A stretch of DNA of 64,000 bases from Rhodosporidiobolus odoratus (taxonomy: Eukaryota > Basidiomycota > Microbotryomycetes > Sporidiobolales > Sporidiobolaceae), in contig JAOANU010000027.1 of the NCBI GenBank assembly GCA_034387635.1, positions 1 to 64,000 on the forward strand. The letters run 5' to 3'. Below, one piece after another: positions 57,448 to 64,000 of this stretch. The notes below the pieces were generated by a model. The model made no database searches and was not told the origin of the DNA. It was given only the letters and a program-made list of their open reading frames with translations. The position numbers were made by a program, and so were the translations under genes. Numbering within the stretch: position 1 is the stretch's first letter; every line of letters starts with the position of its first letter.

Positions 57448-59748
57448 ATGACCACACTCGTCAGAAGGCAGACTAATGGCTTTATTGGACTCGGGTGAGT
57501 CCCTTCGTATCCCGTTCCTTCCACCTGGCTGAAACCGGTGGTCCTGCTCGCCCTCTGGCGCGCCTCATGACTTCCCCCACTTTCCTTCTCTCGGCTCACC
57601 GTCTCCTTCTCATGGTGTACTTGCCTTTCGTCTACATGCTGACCAATTCTACCGCAGCGCCATGGGCCGCGGTATGGCCGCCAACCTCCTTAACAAATCC
57701 TTCGCTAACCAACCGGGCGTCTTCTCCCCCTCCGACTACCACCGCAAACCCGCCTTCGTCGTGCACGACGCCTTCCCGCCTTCCCTTCAAACATTTCTCA
57801 CCACCCACACACAGCCTTACGCCGGAAGAGATGTTCTTCCTGCGTCTTCCCCGGCGGGAGTGGTCAGATTGGCGGGGACCGTGGTGACTATGTTACCGAG
57901 TGGGAGAGAGATTGAGGAGGTTTATCTGGGGGAGAATGGGATAGGGGAGGGATTGGAGGGAATGAGTGACGAGAAGAGGGAGGAGACGTTGCTGGTAGGT
58001 CGCTCTCATCCCTTTTTCTTCCTTTCTTTCTTGTACCATCCTCCATTCTTCTCCCTCTTCCATGACCGCCTTCCTGCCTCGTTCGGCGATTCTCAAGCTC
58101 ACTGGTATTTAGGCAGCGCACCTGACACTCTCCCCTCTCTGTAGATCGACTGCACCACGGCCGACCGTGAAACCTCTCTCCGAGTCGCCTCAACCCTCAA
58201 ATCCCGTTACGGGGTCGAGATGCTCGATGCGCCTGTTTCCGGCGGTACCGTAGGCGCAGAGAAGGGTACACTGAGCTTTATGGTTGGGGGTGAGGCAGCA
58301 GCGTGAGCCAGTGTCCCTATGCAGTTCCGAGGCTCGCCCCTTGACTGATCTTCGCTTTGTCTTGACCCGCCTTGTCTCGTCCGACTCGTATTCAACTATG
58401 ACTACTACTTGGCTGACCGCAAAAGCTTTGAACGAGCTAAGCCTTTCCTAGAAATGATGGGGAGCCGATCCATCCACTGCGGGACAAACGGGACCGGACT
58501 GTGAGTCTCTGCTTCCTCTACTCAGCACCTTTTGCGCTGAACTCACTATAGTAGTCTTTCCTGACCACCCTGAGGTACTTTACTGACTGCGATCTTTCTC
58601 GTGGCTTTCCCTCCTCTCCTCCACTGCAGGGCCGCCAAGATTTGCAACAAGTGCGTCGCCCCTTCCTCCTCCTGCCTTTCCTTCTCCCACTCTAAAGCAG
58701 CGTCGCTTAACTTGCACCCCTACGCAGCCTTCTACTTGGAATCTCTATGGTCGGTACAGCGTACGTTTTTCTCCCCCCCCCCCCCTGTTAATTCCGTTCC
58801 TCTCGTCCCATCCCTCTGCCTCGCCTCTCGCAAGTATAGCAGTATCTTGCTCACCCTTTCTCTCCTTTCGTCTGCCACATGCCACCCACTCCCCGCGCGC
58901 AGAGAAGCGATGTTGCTCGGCAAAAGCCTGGGTCTGAGCCCAGAATTGCTGGCCGGGATCCTCAACACGTCGGTGCGTTTCCACCCGCCGTGTCCGCGAG
59001 GGCGTTATATCTTCGAGGTATGCTGATGGGCTGATGTATGAGCAGACGGGGAGATGCTGGTCTTCTGAAGTGAATAACCCTGCTCCGGGAGCTACACCTT
59101 CGGTACCAACTCCGGCTGATAGAGGGTATTCCGGAGGGTAGGTCCTTTCTCACTTTGTCTCTTTCTCTCTCTCTCTCTCTTTTTCTCTCGCTCTCGCTCT
59201 TCGCATGACTTTTCGACCCAACCTTTCGAGGAAAATGATTCGCAAGAACCAAAAGAAAAACAAATGAAGCTGACCCAAACCGTGCATACCTACCATCCCT
59301 CGACTTGTACCAGGTTCTTGACGAAATTGATGGCGAAAGGTGACTAATATGATTCAAACTACTCCACCGCTTTCCCTCGTTTTCCTCCTCGTCCCGGTCC
59401 CCGTCGCCCTCGCGCCTCTTTCTTCAACTTCGTCTTCCAGGCTACTGATCCACTGTCCTGATTCATCTGCTCCCCCTTTTCCCTCGCGCGCCTTCCTCCC
59501 AAACCCCGCTTGCGCGACGCACACCTGCAGATCTAAACCTAGCCCTCTCCGCCGCCGCCTCTTCCCCATCCTCCGCTTCTGCCTCTGGGCCCGCAGTCCC
59601 TCTCCCCCTAGGCCAGTTGACCGCGAAACTCTACAATGCCCTCTCAAAGCACGAGGAAGACTTTGGAAAGAAGGATTTTAGTGTTGTTTACGAGTATTTG
59701 AGGGTAGGGATGGACGGGATGGACGGGAAGAGGGAGGGGGGGAAGTGA
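57448..59748 (+). CDS. 3-hydroxyisobutyrate dehydrogenase-family NAD(P)-dependent enzyme
   Basis: Beta-hydroxyacid dehydrogenases oxidise 3-hydroxyisobutyrate to methylmalonate semialdehyde in valine breakdown. The Rossmann motif GFIGLGAMGRGMAANL is at the extreme N-terminus, split by an intron. Then GTVVTMLPSGREIEEVYLGE, IDCTTADRETSLRVA, the substrate loop LDAPVSGGTVGAEKGTLSFM, PFLEMMGSRSIHCGTNGTGL, and the catalytic lysine in AAKICNNLLLGISMVGTAEA, assembled from three tiny exons. Next come MLLGKSLGLSPELLAGIL, TGRCWSSEVNNPAPG, GFLTKLMAKDLNLALSAAA and a tail ending DGMDGKREGGK. An in-frame ATG at 57259 (extra ~60 residues) may supply a mitochondrial leader, which this start lacks. A C/T microsatellite lies in the intron near 59160-59200. 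Confidence 0.9.
59158..59200 (+). repeat. CT/T-rich microsatellite in an intron
   Basis: A run of (CT)n with T interruptions lies in an intron of the 3-hydroxyisobutyrate dehydrogenase gene. It is probably a slippage-prone polypyrimidine tract. Confidence 0.7.
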
Positions 59749-60184
59749 TGGGCCTGATTCCTTGGGCGGCTTTAGAGGGTGCGAGAGGCGTACTTGGGAT
59801 GCGGCGCGAAGTCAGGAGAAAGATTGGTTTGAGAAGGTTAATACAATGCCAAGATCAGTTTGGGCCTGATCACTCAGCACGAGGAGCCGAGAGTTGAACA
59901 GACAGACAGGGAGAACTGGATCAATCAGTAACAGTTCTTGTGATTTCCGAGTAACGAGCTACAGAAGATGTTGTATGTGAGAGAGAGAGAGAACGAAAAG
60001 GAAAGAAAAGCTACAAGTGGTGTATAAATAGATTATGTTTGTTTCGGTCCGCCTCTGCCCCCCGCCTCCCTCCCTTTCGGCGGAACCACTGTCTCCTCCT
60101 CCTAGCCGATGTCGGCACCTCTCTCGAGCCTACCATTCCCCACAGGTCGGAGGACCAACCAGACGATACTCTCTCTCACACCAA

Positions 60185-60208
60185 GGGGGGGGGGGGGGGG
60201 GGGGGGGG
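60185..60208 (+). repeat. Poly-G tract (24 G)
   Basis: Twenty-four consecutive G, complementary in sense to the C tract 118 bp further right. It can form a G-quadruplex in DNA or RNA, or pair with the C tract. Confidence 0.9.
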
Positions 60209-60326
60209 CGACTTAATCAAGAGCCCTCCAACTTCCCCTCCTCTTTCCCTTCTTGTCCTCCTTCCCACCGCCCCCAATGACAGACCCCGAAGCCGATCCA
60301 AACCTCCCCATCGGAATAGCTGTTAA

Positions 60327-60349
60327 CCCCCCCCCCCCCCCCCCCCCCC
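60327..60349 (+). repeat. Poly-C tract (23 C)
   Basis: Twenty-three consecutive C; on the minus strand this is G23 beginning about 13 nt after the stop codon of the membrane-protein gene, so it would lie in that mRNA's 3' UTR as a possible quadruplex. Confidence 0.9.
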
Positions 60350-60362
60350 AAAAACAATCCCA

Positions 60363-62181
60363 TCAATTCTCATGGGCCTTGACGAGGAAAGAGGCACGAA
60401 CCGAGGGCAAGAGGAAGAGAAACGTACCAGTAGCCCGGTCATCAAACCCACTCCGACTTGCCCTCGAGTTGGAGTTGGCATTGGCTTTGGCGAGGGAGGC
60501 ATTGACCCTCTCAGCCGCCCTTCGACGACGACGTCCGAGGCGAAGTTTGCAACAGCAGTAGGTGAAGAGGGAGAGGAGGAGGAGCACGACTAGGATTAGG
60601 GAGGCTAGACCGATTTTCTGGAAGTGCGTGGGTCGGCGGGGGTGGGCAGGTGGGTTTGTTTCGAAAGGGGGGGGGAAAGAGGGAGTCAGTATAGAAGGAA
60701 CAAAGAGGAAAGAGGAAGAAGAAAGGAAAGAGGGAAGAAAGGAAGGAAGGGAGGAGGGAAGGAAGGAAACGAACGGAAAGGACCGAAAGGTTCTCGACTT
60801 TGTTCTTGAGACTCTGATATTGATCGTTCGTTTCGTTCGAGATGGCGGACCCCCAAGTTGAGGGATCCAGGAGGTCACCCTCCGCTGAGGAGGATGAAGA
60901 GGCAGAGACTGCGGCGGAAGCAGTGGTCGAGGCGGGACGGGTGGAGGTGACTGTTTTTACTCGAGGATCGAGATCGAGAGTGAGAGGTAAATGGAGAGAG
61001 AAGTCGGTAAACCGCGGGGACCCAAAAGCACAAGAAGGATGGACAAGTCTCGAACGACGTACCAAAACCTCCCCCTGTAGTCGAAGAACTCGACCCAACA
61101 CCAACCGCATCCAATTCCTTCCCAACGTCCCCAATCCACTCCTCAATCCCCCTCTTTCCCTTGTCCTTCTCTCCCGTACCCTGACCCTTCCCACTCGCTG
61201 CCGCAGCCGAAGAAGAAGAACCAGTAGCCAACTGCCTCTCCCTCGCACTCCTCATCTGTCTCTGAGCTTGCAAAGCCGTAGCCCTCGCTGCTTCAAACGC
61301 AGCTCGAGCACCGGGTCGGTCCGAGGCGGCTTTTCGGGTTGCGGCCGGGTGGGAAGAGGTGGAGGAGCTCGGGGAGGAGGGAAATGCAGAGGGAAGGGCG
61401 CGTTTGCCGTGTCCCTCCTCGCTGGAGGTGGTCGGGGTCGAGTCGACGTACCAGTAGTGGTTACGGTCGCCCTGAGTACGGTCGGATCGGAAGAACAAAA
61501 GGTAAGGGAAAGGGGGAGATAGCGAAGGTGGGACGATGCATAGAAGAACGAGGAGGAGGGGGTCAGCATGAGTCGACGTGTGAACGACACGGGTAAGGAG
61601 AATGCTGTCGGTGGGACGTGAGCCACGAGAGAGGGGGAACAAGGGAGCGACAGCAGAGGAAAAGAAAGAGAGAGAAAGAAGAGAGTGCGTACGTTAACTT
61701 TCCCATTAACCCTCTCCAAGTTCCCCCCCTTGTTTTCCTTCAACCCAACCTTGTCCTCAACCTGCTCAACTTTTTCCTTCAAACTCTCCTTCTTCTCCTT
61801 GTCGTCTACCTCCCTCTTGAGTTTCCTCATCCTTTGAGCGTGAGAGTGGGTCTTGTCGAGGTAGGCGTTGGTGGTATGCGAAGGGCGGGAAAAGTTGGCC
61901 GCGTTGCCGCTGGTGCCCGAGAAGGAGGAGTTGGGATGAAGGTGAGGAGGAGGAGGAGGAGGAGGGTGCGAGACGCGCAGGGGGACGGTTCCCTCCGCCT
62001 TGCCCTCTTCCTCCTCCTTAAACGACTGACCAACCATCCCAACCGGTCCATGAGCAACCGGCGCACTCTGCTTAGTATGTTTCCCACCCGTCAACCCCGC
62101 GAACGGGACTCCCTTGTGTCCCTCACCGGCGTGCTCCTTTGCGTTTGAAGGGCGCGAGAGTGGAGGGGCGGAAGTGAAAAC

Positions 62182-62213
<32 letters not shown>

Positions 62214-62376
62214 TAGCGCGTTTGACGTTGACGATCGCGGGAGGGGTTTGAGAGTGCAGGTGGGCGGACTTGGCGGCTGAGAGGGATTCGATCAGGTCGG
62301 GAGGAGGGGTCGCTGTTACGAGATTGAGGGAGAGGGAAAGGAGGGGCACGATGGTGAGGAGGGAGAGGGATTTCAT
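60363..62376 (-). CDS. Single-pass, serine-rich secretory-pathway membrane protein
   Basis: No family is recognised. The signal peptide is MKSLSLLTIVPLLSLSLNLV. The lumenal/extracellular part has a poly-Ser run (ten or more Ser, about 62190-62215), Pro/His-rich stretches, and a charged helix (KKESLKEKVEQVEDKVGLKE). A conserved-looking exon starts NGDRNHYWYVDSTPTTSSEE. Another has Ala/Arg helices (RPGARAAFEAARATALQAQR) and DPSTWGSAISNETNDQYQSL. Near the C-terminus a strong membrane helix, IGLASLILVVLLLLSLFTY, is followed by CCCKLRLGRRRRRAAERVN, a stop-transfer with possible palmitoylated cysteines, giving a type I topology. The stop is at 60363 if the last frame is read through, or at 60370 if a final intron (gtacgt to gtcaag) is spliced. 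It could be a wall-linked sensor or adhesin; this is inference. Confidence 0.7.
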
Positions 62377-62837
62377 CCTGTTGAACCAGTAAACCTGAGA
62401 GAGAGTGTGTGTGAGCCGACCAGCGGGACGGTTGGGAAAGCGCCAGCGAGCGAGCAAGAACGAGTCGGAGAGGGAGAGCAGGCGATGTACACGACGATCG
62501 ACGGAACGAGCAGAAGTAGGAGAGAGAGAAGGAGTCAGAGTAAAGCCAGGCAGGCTGGCAGGCTAGCTACAGGAGGCGGGTCTTGGAGCAGTAGAGAGAG
62601 AGAGAGAGAGAGGGAAATAGGAAGGAATGGCTGGATGCGGAAGGTGGGGGGTACGGGGGTGCTGTTAGGCTGTCAGGCAGTCTCGCGCGTCCAGTCCAGA
62701 GTAATACGAGTGAGTGAGTCGACTTGACAGCAGTTTGTGGTGTCCACTTTGTCCCACTTTGAACGTTGAATCCCCTTCCTAACGCCTCTCAGCTACTTCC
62801 GACTTGCCCCACGTGCACTCTTTCCCTGTTTGCAGAC
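62377..62837. other. Divergent promoter, membrane protein / F-box-like gene
   Basis: About 460 bases with a (GA)n microsatellite at about 62594-62613. No gene is seen. Confidence 0.5.
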
Positions 62838-63749
62838 ATGGCAAAGACGAGACAGTCAGCTCGACTCTCTGCACGCTCTTCCACCGCAGACCACGACGAC
62901 CAAGACTCGACATCCCCGTCTGCCTCGGCTCAACTCACCCAGAGCAACCAAGGCGCTTCCACCTCTCGCACTCCAGCACCCACCAGCACCACCCAGAGGA
63001 GGACCACACAGGCCACCGCAACGGCGAGCACTGGCCGTGGCGGTCCAGGGGCAGGGGCAAAAAAGAGGAAACGCGAAGTGCCTACCCCGGTCCAAGGCGG
63101 TGGGGAAACGGCATCAGCAGCGGCGGGGTCGAGCAAGAACGCCCGCATCAGACGCTCATCCATTTCGAATCCAACCTCGCGTAGACGCGCCTCTTCCGGA
63201 GTAGAAGGCGACGACGACGACGACGATGACCCCACCTCTGCCCTACTCGACCCCTCGACCAACGCCCCTCCCGACCCCGCCTCTCCTTCCTCGACTTCGT
63301 CCCTCCAGCTCAAGCAAGAAGAAGAGCTCTTACACGCTACGGCAGACAAACAAGACGCACAAGAACCAGTCGACCGCCTCACTCCCCTCTCGACCGAACT
63401 CCTCTCCCTAATCCTTTCCTTCCTCGTTCACCCGCCAGTCCTCCCCTCTCTCCCGTCCCACTCCGCCTCCCCTCCCTCTCCCTTCCCGACCCCCGACCGA
63501 CCAACCCTGACCTCCCTCGCCCTGACCTGCAAATCTCTCCTCCCCCACGCCCGCGCCGCTCTGTACCGCGACTTGATCGTCGACACGAGGGTCCAGGCGC
63601 ATGCGGTTCATAGGACGCTGCATGGCAGTGAGGTCGCGAGGATGGTTAGGAGGGTTGAGGCGAATGTCGAGGCGATGGCCAGGACCAGTAGTCAGTGGTT
63701 GGGTGGGTCCTTTCTTTTCGTCCGCCCGCGTCGTCCGCGCAGCGGATGA
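62838..63749 (+). CDS. F-box-like protein, 5' part only
   Basis: It starts MAKTRQSARLSARSSTADHD. The first ~180 residues are disordered, with a basic cluster GAKKRKREVP and an acidic run (eight Asp/Glu near 63205-63230). Then LTPLSTELLSLILSFLVHPP, a Pro/Ser insert, and LTSLALTCKSLLPHARAALY followed by RDLIVDTR give an F-box pattern of the fungal kind that precedes leucine-rich repeats. F-box proteins link SCF ubiquitin ligases to targets. The coding exon probably ends at a GT donor around 63703-63708 after SSQWL; the printed frame runs on to a stop at 63749 through GC-rich hairpin sequence. The rest lies in the intron and beyond the window. Confidence 0.65.
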   Translation: MAKTRQSARLSARSSTADHDDQDSTSPSASAQLTQSNQGASTSRTPAPTSTTQRRTTQATATASTGRGGPGAGAKKRKREVPTPVQGGGETASAAAGSSKNARIRRSSISNPTSRRRASSGVEGDDDDDDDPTSALLDPSTNAPPDPASPSSTSSLQLKQEEELLHATADKQDAQEPVDRLTPLSTELLSLILSFLVHPPVLPSLPSHSASPPSPFPTPDRPTLTSLALTCKSLLPHARAALYRDLIVDTRVQAHAVHRTLHGSEVARMVRRVEANVEAMARTSSQWLGGSFLFVRPRRPRSG

Positions 63750-63757
63750 GCGGGCGG
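63722..63757 (+). repeat. Hairpin H1 of the right-end array
   Basis: A 36-nt hairpin: eight-pair outer stem (CCGCCCGC with GCGGGCGG), one bulged G at 63730, pairs T-A, C-G and G.T (63731-63733 with 63747-63749), a five-pair inner stem TCCGC/GCGGA and a GCA loop. It shares the bulged-G signature with the next three hairpins. Confidence 0.85.
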
Positions 63758-63800
63758 TGGGACGTCCTCGAGCGCGAATCGCGCTCGATGAGCCCCCCGC
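63754..63800 (+). repeat. Hairpin H2 of the right-end array
   Basis: The inner stem TCGAGCGCGA/TCGCGCTCGA (63768-63777 with 63779-63788) is perfect over ten pairs. It is flanked by a T-A, C-G, C.T step and a bulged G at 63764. The outer arms GCGGTGGG and CCCCCCGC pair with one mismatch. Confidence 0.75.
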
Positions 63801-63811
63801 GTGTATATATG

Positions 63812-63869
63812 GGGCCCGACGAGCGTCGCGCACTCCGCCGAAGGTGGAGTGCGTGAGCGAGCAAGGCCC
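63812..63869 (+). repeat. Hairpin H3 of the right-end array
   Basis: The inner stem GCACTCCGCC with GGTGGAGTGC (63830-63852; one G.T pair, GAA loop) extends through C-G, G.T, C-G, T-A to a bulged G at 63825 and a GC/GC clamp. Outer arms GGGCC (63812-63816) and GGCCC (63865-63869) can close the unit. Confidence 0.75.
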
Positions 63870-63871
63870 TT

Positions 63872-63903
63872 GCGTCGTCCGTCGCGAGTAGCGACGGATG
63901 AGC
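63872..63903 (+). repeat. Hairpin H4 of the right-end array
   Basis: GC clamp, bulged G at 63874, T-A, C-G, G.T, then the perfect eight-pair stem TCCGTCGC/GCGACGGA with a GAGTA loop. The signature is identical to H1 although the stem is longer and the loop differs. Confidence 0.8.
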
Positions 63904-63950
63904 TTTCTCCGAGCGAGCACGAGCGAGCGAGGCAAGGTTCCTGCTGGCGC

Positions 63951-63973
63951 CGGGCGGCAGTAAACTGCGCCCG
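63951..63973 (+). repeat. Hairpin H5 of the right-end array
   Basis: CGGGC pairs with GCCCG and GCAG with CTGC around a TAAA loop, with a single bulged G at 63956. It lacks the TCG/TGA step of H1-H4 but keeps the bulged G. Confidence 0.7.
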
Positions 63974-64000
63974 CGGCGATATTCACCTTGCGCGTCGTCG

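Larger units (their letters stand above)
59749..60362. other. Convergent region carrying facing homopolymers
   Basis: About 610 bases between two converging genes. A G24 tract (60185-60208) and a C23 tract (60327-60349) dominate it. Otherwise AT-richer sequence (59870-60035) with a (GA)n run near 59980 and no gene. Confidence 0.6.

Noticed and set aside
63722..63903. Hammerhead ribozyme or C/D-box RNA in the hairpin array
   Set aside because: The TGA step is paired and no CTGATGA/GAAA core or matched C and D boxes occur.
1..64000. Transposons, CRISPR arrays, phage or virus remnants
   Set aside because: No transposase, reverse transcriptase or integrase frames, no terminal repeats and no regularly spaced repeats were found; the genome is eukaryotic.

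Overview
The window looks like nuclear DNA of a basidiomycete fungus, most likely a red-yeast or smut-like Pucciniomycotina lineage. Genes are densely packed and split by many short introns (mostly about 50-100 nt, GT-AG with CTGAC/CTAAC-like branch points, plus some GC-AG). GC content is moderately high, and no operons, bacterial-type signals, rRNA or tRNA genes, CRISPR arrays or intact transposons were seen. The lineage guess rests on gene style and on a candidate rhodotorulic-acid-type synthetase, so it is inference.

Layout from left to right. Positions 1-2245 hold no gene I can support, only a good TATA box. 2246-11557 is a mitochondrial and metabolic block: pyruvate dehydrogenase E1 alpha, endonuclease G (NUC1), cytochrome c oxidase subunit IV/COX5 (minus) and an FMN-dependent 2-hydroxyacid oxidase that seems to lack its catalytic motif. 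11673-16445 (minus) is a tandem array of three paralogous orphan genes sharing intron positions and a 9-nt microexon. 16880-22069 (minus) is a compact nonribosomal peptide synthetase with A-T-C-T order, followed by a TDA3-like FAD oxidoreductase (minus). 24267-29627 carries TFB3/MAT1 and GCN20. 29668-34267 (minus) is a large unrecognised nuclear-type protein. It is divergent from an orphan gene (34717) that precedes IWS1. Gamma-tubulin (minus), an MFS monocarboxylate-type transporter and a PRM10/ThrE-family membrane protein follow. 52153-56409 (minus) is a second tandem pair of paralogous orphan genes. The right end holds a 3-hydroxyisobutyrate dehydrogenase, a single-pass serine-rich membrane protein (minus) and a truncated F-box-like gene. 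The F-box gene runs into a tandem array of RNA-like hairpins at the window edge.

Most recognised genes are housekeeping: pyruvate oxidation, respiration, valine catabolism, transcription (TFIIH kinase module, Spn1/Iws1), translation control (Gcn20) and microtubule nucleation. They sit among two expanding orphan families and one secondary-metabolite gene. The most interesting observations are the NRPS as a possible minimal diketopiperazine siderophore synthetase, the conserved microexon with GC-AG introns in the first orphan family, the hairpin array with a recurring bulged-G signature at 63722-63973, the facing G24/C23 tracts, and the broken catalytic motif in the hydroxyacid oxidase. Splice sites were placed by eye from frame, consensus and family conservation; gene spans are given start codon to stop codon including introns.
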